Source: Selenomonas sp. oral taxon 920 (GTDB taxonomy: Bacteria > Bacillota > Negativicutes > Selenomonadales > Selenomonadaceae). From it: a stretch of 64,000 nt of DNA. Both the position numbers and the translations under genes were made by a program. The DNA lies in contig NZ_CP017042.1 of assembly GCF_001717585.1 (NCBI RefSeq), positions 1,077,001 to 1,141,000 of the forward strand, given 5' to 3'. Positions 25,829-35,470 of the stretch are shown here, piece after piece (the first letter of the stretch is position 1; each line of letters begins with the position of its first letter). The notes under the pieces are model-generated. The model was not told the DNA's origin and did no database searches. It saw only the letters and a list, made by a program, of their open reading frames with translations.

Positions 25829-28800
25829 GTGCAGTTAAAGCGCTTGGAAGCGTACGGATTCAAGTCATTCGCCGAACGGATTGTCGTCCAATTCGATCAG
25901 GGGATTACTGCCGTCGTGGGACCAAACGGGAGCGGCAAAAGCAATATCACGGACGCCGTTCGCTGGGTTCTCGGTGAACAGAATATTCGTATGCTGCGCG
26001 GGCTGCGCTCCGAGGATATCATCTTCGCGGGATCTGCTGCACGCCGTGCACTCAGTGTGGCAGAGGTTGTACTGGTTTTCGACAATACGGATAAGAAATT
26101 GCCGATCGATTACGATGAGGTCGTTGTCAAGCGTCGTCTCTATCGGAGCGGCGACAGCGAGGTGTACCTCAATGATTCGCGCTGCCGCATCAAGGACATC
26201 TACCAGCTCTTTGCGGATACGGGCATCGGGCACGATGGCATGAGCATCATCGGACAGAACCGATTGAACGACATCCTGGACAGCCGCCCCGAGGATCGCC
26301 GCGTGTTCTTTGAGGAAACGGCAGGCATCACAAAATATCGGACGCGAAAGCAGGAGGCGCTTCGTAAACTGCGTGAGAACGAGGGCGATCTCGTTCGCCT
26401 GAACGATATCATGTATGCCCAGGCAGCGGAGCTTGAGCCGCTTGCCGTGCAGTCGGAAAAAACGATGCGGTTTCGCCAGCTCGATGAGGAGCGGCGGAAA
26501 TATCAGCTTACCTCGCTTGTGCAGCAGCATGAGAGACTCTTGCAGGAGCAGGAATCTCTCATGCAGACACTGAACGAGCATCGTGATGAGGAGGCGCGCG
26601 AGATGCGTGCGCGCAGGGAGGCTGAGGAGAAAAAGAATGCGCTCGAGGCGGACATTGCGCTGATTGACGGGCGTATGCAGGAGAACACCCGAAAGCTCCG
26701 CAGACAGCAGGAGAAACTGGACGTACTCCGGCAGGAGGAGTCCCACATCAAGGGTCGGCAGGATCAAGGATCCAAGCGCAAAACGGACGTTGAGGGGATG
26801 CGTCAATCTGCCGTTGCAAAAAAGCAGGCAACGGAGCAGGAAATTGCCCAAATCGATGCGATCTTGGCACAGCAGAACGCTGCGATACAGGAAAAAAAAG
26901 CGGAGCAGACGGACGTGCAGCAGGAAATCGCACGTGTGCAGGCGGTGCTTTCCAATGAGGAACGGACGATGGCGCAGCACGCATCATCGCGCACAGCCGT
27001 ACAGCGTGTACTGGCACGCCTGAGGGAGCGGCTTGCAGTTGCGCGGAATGCTGCGGAGCAGGGGGATGAGAGCAAGGAGCGTCGGCAGGAGGAAATCGAG
27101 CGTCGTCGCACGGCCCTTGCGGAGGCACAGACAGAATGTGAGCGCAAAAATTACACGCTCGCACAGTCCGAAAAGAATTTGCAGAGCATATCGCAGGAAC
27201 AGCGTCGTCTTTATGAAGACATTGAGAAACTGCGCAGTGTGATTGAGCATGGCGAGGCACAGCTTCGAAAGTCGGATGCGGAGCTCCTTCGCCTCCGACA
27301 GAATCTTGACTTTCAGCGGCGGATACAGGACAGCTATGAGGGCTTCGGGCGGGATGTGCAGACCGTCCTGCAGGCGACGGAGGGGTGGCGGCGCGGCATC
27401 GCGGGAACGGTCGCCGATCTCATTCGCATCCCGGAGCGTTATCTCACGGCAATTGACGTGGCTCTCGGCGGGAGTGTGCGGAATGTCGTCACGGAGGATA
27501 CGGATACGGCAAAGTCTGCCATATCGTATTTGAAGCGAAAGAACGGCGGACGCGTCACCTTCCTTCCTCTGACGACGATTACCGTGCGCTCGCCCCGTGG
27601 GATCAACCTCGGACGCTATCACGGTGTCATCGGATGGGCGAATACGCTGGTTCAGGCAGAGGGAAAGTTTCAGCGGGTCGCGGATCATCTACTCTCTCAG
27701 ACGCTTGTGATGGAGACCTTGGATGATGCTCTGATTGCGGCAAAACAGGAGGGCTATCGACTCCGCATTGTGACGCTCACGGGCGAGCTCCTGAATCCGG
27801 GCGGTTCGCTCGCGGGCGGCGGACGCAAGAAGGAGCGATCCACTCTGCTGAACCGCCGCACGGACATCGAGGCACTGCACAGCCGTTTGCAGGAGCAGGA
27901 GGCCGCGCATCAAAAGCTGTATTCCTCGCTGGTGCAGCAAAGGCAGCTGTTCAAGGAAAAGAGCGGAGAGTCTGCGACCCAACGGACTGCGGCGGAGCGT
28001 TTGGCACAGGAACTCATGGAACTGCGTGGAAAATGCGATATTCTAAAGGACCGCATTGCAGATCAGGAGAATGCCCTTCATGAGATGGAGCGTGCGGAAG
28101 AGGAGCGTCTGGCAAGCGGCGCGAAGCTCATGCAGATACAGATGCGTATGGAACGTCACATTTCCTGCTGTGAGGCGCATGAGGAACGCTTTGCACAGGC
28201 AGCCGAGCAGAGCGGTCATCGGTGTGTGGAGCTGCGGAATGAGCAGCAGGGATATGAGGAGCGTTTACACGGCCTAGATGTTTCAATTGCAGCTCTTTCG
28301 GCGGAGATCGAGACGCGCACGCGCAACCGCAAATCCCGTACATTCGACCTTGCAGAAGCGGAACGCGCGCTGAAGGAAATTACCACACAGGATGCACTGC
28401 TTGCCGATGAGCTGCAAAGGGACAAGGATCGCCTTGCTGAACTGACAAGCGAGATTGAGCGTCATGATGCGGTGTTCCAAAAACGTGAGAGACGCGGCGA
28501 AGAGCTGAAGGATCAGAGATTGGCGCATGAGGCTGAGAGCCGGATGTTGGACAGTGCCATCAAGAGTGCTGTTGCACGGATTGAGGATATCCGTATCAAG
28601 CAGCATAAATGCGACAACAGTCTGGAGGTCATTCGCATACGTCTGGGAGATTGCCGTGGAACGCTCCTTTCGGATTTTGGATGGACACCCGAGACTGCAG
28701 CTGCAGAGATTATGCAGGATGCAGATCCGGATGTCTTGAAAGAGCGTCTGCGCGCTCTTGATACCGCCATTCGTGCGCTCGGTGCGGTGAATCCCAATGC

Positions 28801-29395
28801 CGTTGAGGAGTATGCGGAGAAGAAGGCGCGGTACGAAGAGGAAGAGAAGCAGATCGCGGATTTGAGAGCCGCAAAACAGGACATTGAGCAGATCATCCAA
28901 AAGATCGATCAGGATATGACGCGTACGTTTCGTGAGGCGTTCCGCCAGATTCAGGAGTATTTTAACGAGATTTTCGTGCGTCTCTTTGGCGGCGGCATTG
29001 CGGAATTGCGTCTGACCGATAAAGACGATATACTGAGCAGCGGGGTTGAGATCCTTGTGACCCTGCCCGATAAGAAACGACAGAACTTATCGGCTCTTTC
29101 GGGCGGTGAGCGAGCACTCACCGTCATTGCACTCCTCTTTTCATTCCTGCGGTACCGTCCTTCGCCGTTTTCCATTTTGGACGAGATTGATGCGCCGCTG
29201 GATGAGGCGAACGTCTCCCGTTTTGGTGAGTTCCTGCAGGAGTTTGCAAAGCATACGCAGTTTATCGTGGTGACACACCGCAAGGGCACGATGCGTGCAG
29301 CGGATACAATGTATGGCGTTACGGTTGAAGATGCGGGTGTTTCCAAGGTTCTCTCCATACGGCTGAAGGATTATGAAGCGGAACAGACCGCATAG
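25829..29395 (+). CDS. smc: Chromosome partition protein SMC
   Basis: The 1188-residue ATPase of the condensin complex that folds and separates the chromosome. Walker A GPNGSGKS is at residues 31-38. Two long coiled-coil arms (about 165-500 and 670-1000, rich in Glu, Arg, Gln and Ala) flank a hinge near 510-660 that includes GGSLAGGGRKKERS. The C-terminal signature LSALSGGERAL is followed by Walker B FSILDEIDAPLD. The start is GTG at 25829 (QLKRLEAYGFKSF, typical), with GGCAGGTG 8 nt upstream; an upstream in-frame TTG at 25808 lacks one. Its partner genes scpA and scpB lie 2.2 kb downstream on the same strand. ftsY follows at 17 nt, the usual smc-ftsY pair. Confidence 0.96.
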   Translation: MQLKRLEAYGFKSFAERIVVQFDQGITAVVGPNGSGKSNITDAVRWVLGEQNIRMLRGLRSEDIIFAGSAARRALSVAEVVLVFDNTDKKLPIDYDEVVVKRRLYRSGDSEVYLNDSRCRIKDIYQLFADTGIGHDGMSIIGQNRLNDILDSRPEDRRVFFEETAGITKYRTRKQEALRKLRENEGDLVRLNDIMYAQAAELEPLAVQSEKTMRFRQLDEERRKYQLTSLVQQHERLLQEQESLMQTLNEHRDEEAREMRARREAEEKKNALEADIALIDGRMQENTRKLRRQQEKLDVLRQEESHIKGRQDQGSKRKTDVEGMRQSAVAKKQATEQEIAQIDAILAQQNAAIQEKKAEQTDVQQEIARVQAVLSNEERTMAQHASSRTAVQRVLARLRERLAVARNAAEQGDESKERRQEEIERRRTALAEAQTECERKNYTLAQSEKNLQSISQEQRRLYEDIEKLRSVIEHGEAQLRKSDAELLRLRQNLDFQRRIQDSYEGFGRDVQTVLQATEGWRRGIAGTVADLIRIPERYLTAIDVALGGSVRNVVTEDTDTAKSAISYLKRKNGGRVTFLPLTTITVRSPRGINLGRYHGVIGWANTLVQAEGKFQRVADHLLSQTLVMETLDDALIAAKQEGYRLRIVTLTGELLNPGGSLAGGGRKKERSTLLNRRTDIEALHSRLQEQEAAHQKLYSSLVQQRQLFKEKSGESATQRTAAERLAQELMELRGKCDILKDRIADQENALHEMERAEEERLASGAKLMQIQMRMERHISCCEAHEERFAQAAEQSGHRCVELRNEQQGYEERLHGLDVSIAALSAEIETRTRNRKSRTFDLAEAERALKEITTQDALLADELQRDKDRLAELTSEIERHDAVFQKRERRGEELKDQRLAHEAESRMLDSAIKSAVARIEDIRIKQHKCDNSLEVIRIRLGDCRGTLLSDFGWTPETAAAEIMQDADPDVLKERLRALDTAIRALGAVNPNAVEEYAEKKARYEEEEKQIADLRAAKQDIEQIIQKIDQDMTRTFREAFRQIQEYFNEIFVRLFGGGIAELRLTDKDDILSSGVEILVTLPDKKRQNLSALSGGERALTVIALLFSFLRYRPSPFSILDEIDAPLDEANVSRFGEFLQEFAKHTQFIVVTHRKGTMRAADTMYGVTVEDAGVSKVLSIRLKDYEAEQTA

Positions 29396-29412
29396 CACAG
29401 AAAGGAGTTATT

Positions 29413-30348
29413 GTGGGATTCTTTGATCGGCTCAAAAAAGGCCTGACGAAAACACGCGAGAACTTCACGCATAATATTGAACGGCTTATCATCGGATATG
29501 CCGACATTGACGATGACCTCATCGATGATCTCGAGGAGACCCTGTTGATGGCGGATGTGGGTGTAAAGACCACGGAGACGCTTATCGCAGCGGTACGAAA
29601 GGGGATCAAGCAGAAGGAGATCCGCACCCCCGAGGATCTGATTCCGTTTTTAGAAAAGGAAATTGTTCGCATCCTTGCAGAAGGCGAGAACACATTTCAC
29701 ATGGCGGAACAAGGACCAACAGTGCTGCTCGTGGTCGGTACGAACGGTGTCGGCAAGACGACGACGATCGGGAAGCTGAGTGCCTATTATCGCAGACAGG
29801 GGAAATCCGTGCTGCTCGCGGCGGCGGACACCTTCCGTGCGGCTGCCATCGACCAGCTGGAGATCTGGGGCAAGCGTGCCGACGCACAGGTCATCAAGCA
29901 CGGTGAGGGCTCAGACCCTGCTGCCGTTGTCTTTGATGCACTGCAGGCAGCAAAGGCGCGCAATATCGACATTGTTATTGTCGATACGGCAGGGCGGCTT
30001 CAGACTAAGTCGAACCTGATGCAGGAGCTTGAGAAGATCTATCGCGTGATTGGGCGCGAGATTCCTGCGGCACCTCATGAGACACTGCTGGTTCTCGATG
30101 CAGGTACGGGGCAGAATGCGATCAGTCAGGCGGAGCTCTTTACACAGGCAGCACCTGTGTCGGGGGTTGTTCTCACGAAACTGGACGGAACGGCAAAGGG
30201 CGGTGTGACGATCGGAATCAAGTCACAGCTCTCGATTCCGATTAAATGGATTGGCGTTGGTGAGGGGATGGATGATCTTCGTCCCTTCCATGCAGAGGAT
30301 TTTGTGAGCGCCCTGTTTGTAAAACGTGTCGACGAAACACAGGAATAA
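29413..30348 (+). CDS. ftsY: Signal recognition particle receptor FtsY
   Basis: A GTPase that receives SRP-ribosome complexes at the membrane. The 311 residues carry the NG domain: helical N part (1-95), G1 loop GTNGVGKT (109-116), [12 protein letters not shown]3 region [11 protein letters not shown]4 TKLD and [12 protein letters not shown]. The acidic A domain of enterobacterial FtsY is missing, as in most Firmicutes. The start is GTG after AAAGGAG. It lies in the smc operon. Confidence 0.95.
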   Translation: MGFFDRLKKGLTKTRENFTHNIERLIIGYADIDDDLIDDLEETLLMADVGVKTTETLIAAVRKGIKQKEIRTPEDLIPFLEKEIVRILAEGENTFHMAEQGPTVLLVVGTNGVGKTTTIGKLSAYYRRQGKSVLLAAADTFRAAAIDQLEIWGKRADAQVIKHGEGSDPAAVVFDALQAAKARNIDIVIVDTAGRLQTKSNLMQELEKIYRVIGREIPAAPHETLLVLDAGTGQNAISQAELFTQAAPVSGVVLTKLDGTAKGGVTIGIKSQLSIPIKWIGVGEGMDDLRPFHAEDFVSALFVKRVDETQE

Positions 30349-30376
30349 GGGCATTTGATGGGAAGGGGGATCCGCC

Positions 30377-30922
30377 ATGTATGAGGATCTTGTAGAAGTA
30401 AAATGCAGCAGTGAGAATATTTTTGACGGGACGCTGCTCCATGTGCGCCGCGATGTGGTGCGTCTGCCGAATGGGAAAGAATCTGTCCGCGAGTGGATCC
30501 ACCATCCGGGGGCGGCGGCAGTGCTGCCTGTCCTACCCAACGGCAACGTCATCTTGGTGCGTCAGTTTCGCTATCCCATCGGGAAGGTGACCCTCGAGGT
30601 TCCGGCGGGGAAGCTCGATATGGTGGGCGAAGACCCTCTGCATTGTGCGCGACGTGAGCTGTCGGAGGAGACCGGTTACACGGCGGAGAGCTATGATAAA
30701 CTGACCGTGATCGCGACAACGGTCGGCTTTTCCAATGAGTATATCCATCTCTACCTCGCGCGGGAGCTTTCGGTCGGTGCACAGCACACCGACGAGGATG
30801 AATTTGTCAACGTCGTTCAAATGCCCTTCTCCGATGCGCTGGCAATGGTAAAGTCGGGGGAGATTATAGACTCGAAGACGATCATCTCGCTGATGATGGC
30901 AGAAGAACGCCTGCGTGGCTAA
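30377..30922 (+). CDS. nudF: ADP-ribose pyrophosphatase NudF
   Basis: 181-residue Nudix hydrolase. The Nudix box begins near residue 77 with GKLDMVGEDPLHCARRELSE and ends ETGYTAE, matching GX5EX7REUXEEXGU, and is followed by a Pro-less 16-residue segment and YIHLYLARELS, as in ADP-ribose enzymes. The N-terminal ENIFDGTLLHVRRDVVRLPNG is also typical. The ATG follows AAGGGGGATC. It lies between ftsY and a site-2 protease homologue; there is no clear functional link, but this gene order is common in Negativicutes and Clostridia. Confidence 0.88.
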   Translation: MYEDLVEVKCSSENIFDGTLLHVRRDVVRLPNGKESVREWIHHPGAAAVLPVLPNGNVILVRQFRYPIGKVTLEVPAGKLDMVGEDPLHCARRELSEETGYTAESYDKLTVIATTVGFSNEYIHLYLARELSVGAQHTDEDEFVNVVQMPFSDALAMVKSGEIIDSKTIISLMMAEERLRG

Positions 30923-30938
30923 TGAGTGGGAGAAGTGT

Positions 30939-31568
30939 ATGTTCGGATTTAACTTTGAAGAGATGCTGCTCGGGATCCCCGGGCTCATCATTGCCATGAC
31001 GTTTCACGAGTACGCACACGCACGCGCTGCTGTATCGCTCGGGGATTTTACGCCGCGCCTTATGGGCCGTCTGACGCTTGACCCGCGTGCGCACATTGAC
31101 CCAATCGGGCTGATTATGCTGTTTCTCGTGCGCTTTGGTTGGGCGAAACCCGTGATGGTCAATCCCAGTAATTTTCGTCAGCCGAAACGGGATGATATTC
31201 TCGTGTCCGTCGCAGGTCCTGCGATGAATCTGCTCCTTGGGTTTATTGCATTCTACATCATCCTGTTCATCCGCACGCACAATGTTGACGTTTCTTCCAT
31301 TACCTATGGGATCATTCAGATGATTTTCGTCTACAATGTCAACTTTGCAATTTTTAACATGCTCCCGATTCCGCCGCTCGATGGTTCGCATATTCTGCGC
31401 AACCTGCTTCCGCCGGATCTCGCCTATCGCTATCAGTCGATCGAACGATACAGTCTGCTCATTATGATTGTGTTCATTGCAACACCCCTGCTAAGTGTTG
31501 TCCTGATGCCTCTTTTTCAGTTGGTATACAGTGTCTATAAGATCGTCGGCAGCATTCTTCTGTTCTAG
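30939..31568 (+). CDS. M50 site-2 protease family membrane metalloprotease
   Basis: A 209-residue integral membrane protein with the zinc motif HEYAH at residues 23-27 in the first helix and the third zinc ligand in LPIPPLDG (Asp148). Helices are at about 10-28, 55-75, 90-115, 125-145 and 170-200. The short rhomboid-like form without PDZ domain is the widespread group of the S2P/M50 family whose substrates are unknown. The ATG at 30939 is chosen with GGGAG 6 nt upstream over a GTG at 30915 that would overlap nudF. Located between nudF and scpA, a conserved arrangement. Confidence 0.87.
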   Translation: MFGFNFEEMLLGIPGLIIAMTFHEYAHARAAVSLGDFTPRLMGRLTLDPRAHIDPIGLIMLFLVRFGWAKPVMVNPSNFRQPKRDDILVSVAGPAMNLLLGFIAFYIILFIRTHNVDVSSITYGIIQMIFVYNVNFAIFNMLPIPPLDGSHILRNLLPPDLAYRYQSIERYSLLIMIVFIATPLLSVVLMPLFQLVYSVYKIVGSILLF

Positions 31569-31576
31569 GATCCTCT

Positions 31577-32305
31577 ATGGCGACAGATTACCTTGTGAAA
31601 TTGGATACATTTGAGGGGCCAATGGATCTCCTCATGCATCTGATTGAAAAGAATAAGATCGATCTCTATGACATTCCTATTGCAGACCTGACACGTCAGT
31701 ATCTTGACTACATTGATACGCTGTACCAGTTTGATATTGAATATGCGAGTGAGTTTTTGGTGATGGCGGCGACCCTTCTGCGGATCAAATCGCGTATGCT
31801 GCTGCCAAAGACTAATGCAGAGGAGGAGACGGAAGAAGATCCACGCATGGAGCTCGTGGAGCGTTTGCTTGAATACCGATGCTTCAAAGAGGTGTCATCC
31901 ATTCTCTTTTCTCTGAGCGATGCGCAGAGCCCCTATGTGGAGCGTGCACCGATGCCGCTTCCCGCACATCGTCTTCCGATTACGGGGCTGTCGGCGGAGT
32001 CCCTGATGCGGATCTTTGCCGATGTGCAGCGCATTCGTGAGGAGCCTGTGATTCCGGCAATCGTCGTATCTGCGGAGGAATACCGTGTGCAGGACAAGAT
32101 GGCGGACATCCTCACGCTGCTGCGCCGCAGGAACGGCAGGATCAAGCTGAGCGATGCCTTTCCCACGGGGACGCGTGAGGAGCTGTTGTCTGCATTTTTG
32201 GCACTTTTGGAGCTTGCCAAGATGCAGATGGTATATCTCTCGCAGGAGCATCTTTACTATGAAATCGTGATTTCGGAAAAGGAGGGAAGCCGTGCAGTCT
32301 CTTAG
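31577..32305 (+). CDS. scpA: Segregation and condensation protein A
   Basis: The kleisin that bridges the SMC heads (242 residues, normal). The N-terminal start YLVKLDTFEGPMDLLMHLIEK and the segment ASEFLVMAATLLRIKSRMLLP are characteristic. The C-terminal part (RRNGRIKLSDAF..ELLSAFLALLELAKMQMV) is a winged helix that contacts the SMC head. It overlaps scpB by 14 nt, so co-translation is expected. Confidence 0.94.
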   Translation: MATDYLVKLDTFEGPMDLLMHLIEKNKIDLYDIPIADLTRQYLDYIDTLYQFDIEYASEFLVMAATLLRIKSRMLLPKTNAEEETEEDPRMELVERLLEYRCFKEVSSILFSLSDAQSPYVERAPMPLPAHRLPITGLSAESLMRIFADVQRIREEPVIPAIVVSAEEYRVQDKMADILTLLRRRNGRIKLSDAFPTGTREELLSAFLALLELAKMQMVYLSQEHLYYEIVISEKEGSRAVS

Positions 32306-32951
32306 TCGGGCAGCCATTTTGGAAGCCGTGCTGTTTGCTGCCGGACTTCCACTCTCACTGCCGAAACTGGCTGAAATCATCGAAGCTCCCGAATGGGAGG
32401 TACAGGAGACCCTGACACAGTTAGAACACATCCTGTCGGATCGGGGGAGCGGCATATTTTTACGCAGATCAGCAGGTGGCTATCAGCTTGTGACGCATCC
32501 GAATGCCTTTCCATGGGTGAAAAAACTGTCGGAAACAGTGCAGCCGACGCTGTCGTCCTCGGCGATGGAGACGCTTTCCATCATTGCCTACAAGCAGCCG
32601 ATTACGAAGCAGGAAATAGAGCACATCCGCGGTGTTCGTGCGGAGCGTTCGATCGGGCGTCTGCTTGAACTTGAGCTGATCTGCGAAATGGGGCGCAAGC
32701 AGGTGATCGGACGTCCGATTCTCTACGGGACGACCGATCTGTTTCTGCGTGCATTTGGATTGGAGCAGATTGCGGATCTTCCTGCATTGCCCGATATGGA
32801 TGATGTAAAGGATACGCTGGACGACGACCAGCTGCGTCTTTTCGAGGAGATGCGTGCTGCTGCGGACATAGTGGAACACGATGCGACGCATGACGATATT
32901 GACATGGGGGAACAGAACGTCTCTGTACTTTCGCATACTGCAAAGGATTGA
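32292..32951 (+). CDS. scpB: Segregation and condensation protein B
   Basis: Dimeric winged-helix partner of the SMC-ScpA complex, 219 residues. LEAVLFAAGLPLSLPKLAEI, LSSSAMETLSIIAYKQPITK and EHIRGVRAERSIGRLLELELI are family hallmarks. Start is GTG at 32292, with AAAAGGAGGGAAG just upstream inside scpA. The C-terminal tail after residue 165 is acidic and probably disordered. Confidence 0.94.
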   Translation: MQSLSRAAILEAVLFAAGLPLSLPKLAEIIEAPEWEVQETLTQLEHILSDRGSGIFLRRSAGGYQLVTHPNAFPWVKKLSETVQPTLSSSAMETLSIIAYKQPITKQEIEHIRGVRAERSIGRLLELELICEMGRKQVIGRPILYGTTDLFLRAFGLEQIADLPALPDMDDVKDTLDDDQLRLFEEMRAAADIVEHDATHDDIDMGEQNVSVLSHTAKD

Positions 32952-32956
32952 ATGGA

Positions 32957-35461
32957 TTGGTTGAACTACTCGCTCCTGCGGGGACAAAGGAAGCGTTTCT
33001 TGCGGCGGTTGAAAACGGTGCGAATGCTGTCTATCTGGCGGGAAAAATGTTCGGTGCACGAGCCTACGCCTCCAACTTCGATGAAGATGCGATGGCAGAG
33101 GTCATTCGTCATGCGCATCTGAAAAATGTGCAGGTTCATGTTGCGGTCAATACGATTGTCGACAGTGAAGAACTCTCGCAATTAAAAGAGTACCTCTCCT
33201 TTCTCTACGATGCGGGAGCGGATGCGATTCTCTTGCAGGATCTCGGTGCCGTGCGGCTGGCAAAGGAGATTGTGCCGCAGATGCCGCTTCACGCGAGCAC
33301 GCAGATGACAGTACATAATATTGCAGGTGTTCAGGCACTTGAGGAACTCGGTTTCTCGCGTGTGGTGTTGGCGCGTGAGCTCTCCATTGCCGAGATTCGG
33401 GATATCTGCAGGAAGAGCCGCGTTGAGATCGAGAGCTTTGTGCACGGTGCACTTTGCGTCTGCTATTCGGGACAGTGCCTGATGAGCAGCATGATTGGCG
33501 GCCGCAGCGGAAATCGTGGGCGCTGTGCACAGCCCTGCCGTCTGCCCTATACGCTGGTTGATGCAAAGGGAAGTGACGTGCTCGGTGAATCTGCCGGCAA
33601 CTTCCTTCTCTCACCGCGCGATCTGAATGCAGTCGAACTCATTCCTCAGCTGCTTGATGCGGGCATTGATTCCCTCAAAATCGAAGGGCGCATGAAGCGT
33701 CCGGAGTATGTTGCGACGATTGTGCATACCTATCGCAAGGCGATCGATCACCACCTCAACCCTAAAAGGGATGCTGTCGATGATACAGATCGCGATCATC
33801 TGGCGCAGGTGTTCAATCGTGATTTTACAACGGCATATATGGAAAAGCGACAGGGTCGGTATATGATGAGCGACCGCCGTCCGAACAATCGCGGACTTCT
33901 GATTGGACGCGTCACGGTATATGACCACGCTGCGCAGATGGTTTCCGTGAAGCTTACCAGAGCACTCGCCGTACACGATCAGGTGGATTTCTGGGTCAAG
34001 GTCGGCGGGCGTGTCAGTGCTGAGATCGAGCACCTGTATGATAAGTGCAGAAAGGAATGTGCGGAGGCTGCTGCGGGGGATATTGTTTCATTTCCCATAC
34101 GGGGAAAAGTGCACGTTCATGACCGTGTATTCAAGGTCTATGACGCAAAACTCATGAATGCGGCAAGGCACTCCTATGATGCCGACTCCTGTGACCGCAT
34201 TCCGCTGCGCGCCGTTCTTCATGCGCGACTTGGAGAACGGCTGCGCCTATCATTTACGGACGATGAGGGGAACACAGCGACGGCAGAGAGCGACTACATT
34301 GTTGTTTCGGCGAACAATCGGCCGCTCACGATCGAGACCGCTGAAAAGCAGATGGGGCGTCTTGGTACGACATTGTTTTCCCTTGCAGAGCTTTCCTGTG
34401 ATAGGGATGATGCGGTAATGGTGCCGGTCAGTGAGCTGAACAATCTGCGTCGCTCTGCCATTTCCGCACTGGAAGAACTGCGCATACAGCACTTTGAGGA
34501 AAAACGTACCTCTAGCGTGCGTTTTGTAGAACAGATCGCAGTGGATTCGCTCCTGCCATCCTTGGGTTTTGGAGCGCTGCAGCCGGCGACACTCATGGTT
34601 GCCGTTGATGATATGGAGGCGATGAAGACTGCTGTTGCTGCAGGTGCGGACGGCATTCTCTACGGCGGGGAATCATTTCGTGGAGTGGCACTCCAACCGA
34701 GGGATTATGCGGCTGCTTGGGATTATGCGAAGGACTGCGGAATCCGCATCGACTACAATACGCCGCGCATTGTACGAGGGGACGAGCAGGCGGCTCTGAT
34801 CCGCCTGTTTGAGAGCTTTGGAGAAAAACAGCCCGCAGCCCTGCACGTTCATCACATTGGAACGGCATATCTTGCGCGGGATCGTGTGCCCGTGACACTC
34901 CATGCGGATTATTCGATGATCTCCTATAATCCGTCTGCACTTCGCTTTCTGCATGCACATGGATTCGGCGAGGCAACGCTGTCACTGGAGCTCAACGGCA
35001 GACAGATGGAACGTCTTGTCAAGGATAGTCCCATTCCGCTCACTGTGGTTGTCAGCGGGCGTCTCCCGCTCATGATTTCGGAATACTGTGTCTTGGGAAG
35101 CTTCCTCGGGGGGCTTGATACGGGAAAATGCTCCATGCCATGCCGCAGACAGGAATTTTTTCTCCGTGACCGCAAGAATGTGGATTTCCCTGTGATGACG
35201 GATCAGTTCTGCCGTATGCACATACTCAACAGCAAAAAGCTGTCCCTGCTGCCCTATGTGCATCAGATTCGGCGCATGGGGGCCGCAACCCTGCGGATCG
35301 AGGGGCGTGGTCTTTCCTACGGCGAATTGCAGAGCATCGTTCGGATGTATCGGGATGCACTCGGGCGCAAAGCCCCGCGCAGCGAGGAAGATGAGGAATA
35401 CCTGCGTATGCAGGAGGGCAAAGACATTACGCGCGGGCATTATTTCCGTGGCATTTTATAA
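32957..35461 (+). CDS. U32 family peptidase / RlhA-like protein with DUF3656-type extension
   Basis: An 834-residue member of the U32 family, whose best-known member RlhA hydroxylates a cytidine of 23S rRNA. The N-terminal part is a TIM barrel (VELLAPAGTKEAFLAAVENG, AVNTIVDSEE, LHASTQMTVHN). The U32 signature ESFVHGALCVCYSGQCLMSS at ~165 continues to GRCAQPCR; its cysteines likely bind an iron-sulfur cluster. A second cysteine-containing half (residues ~500-834, with TGKCSMPCRRQEF) repeats a barrel. Start: a TTG at 32948 has no spacing from AAAGGA, while the TTG at 32957 has a good one and starts MVELLAPAG. The ATP-independent name 'collagenase-like' is historical. Precise substrate is not known. 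Confidence 0.8.
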   Translation: MVELLAPAGTKEAFLAAVENGANAVYLAGKMFGARAYASNFDEDAMAEVIRHAHLKNVQVHVAVNTIVDSEELSQLKEYLSFLYDAGADAILLQDLGAVRLAKEIVPQMPLHASTQMTVHNIAGVQALEELGFSRVVLARELSIAEIRDICRKSRVEIESFVHGALCVCYSGQCLMSSMIGGRSGNRGRCAQPCRLPYTLVDAKGSDVLGESAGNFLLSPRDLNAVELIPQLLDAGIDSLKIEGRMKRPEYVATIVHTYRKAIDHHLNPKRDAVDDTDRDHLAQVFNRDFTTAYMEKRQGRYMMSDRRPNNRGLLIGRVTVYDHAAQMVSVKLTRALAVHDQVDFWVKVGGRVSAEIEHLYDKCRKECAEAAAGDIVSFPIRGKVHVHDRVFKVYDAKLMNAARHSYDADSCDRIPLRAVLHARLGERLRLSFTDDEGNTATAESDYIVVSANNRPLTIETAEKQMGRLGTTLFSLAELSCDRDDAVMVPVSELNNLRRSAISALEELRIQHFEEKRTSSVRFVEQIAVDSLLPSLGFGALQPATLMVAVDDMEAMKTAVAAGADGILYGGESFRGVALQPRDYAAAWDYAKDCGIRIDYNTPRIVRGDEQAALIRLFESFGEKQPAALHVHHIGTAYLARDRVPVTLHADYSMISYNPSALRFLHAHGFGEATLSLELNGRQMERLVKDSPIPLTVVVSGRLPLMISEYCVLGSFLGGLDTGKCSMPCRRQEFFLRDRKNVDFPVMTDQFCRMHILNSKKLSLLPYVHQIRRMGAATLRIEGRGLSYGELQSIVRMYRDALGRKAPRSEEDEEYLRMQEGKDITRGHYFRGIL

Positions 35462-35470
35462 GAGGTACAC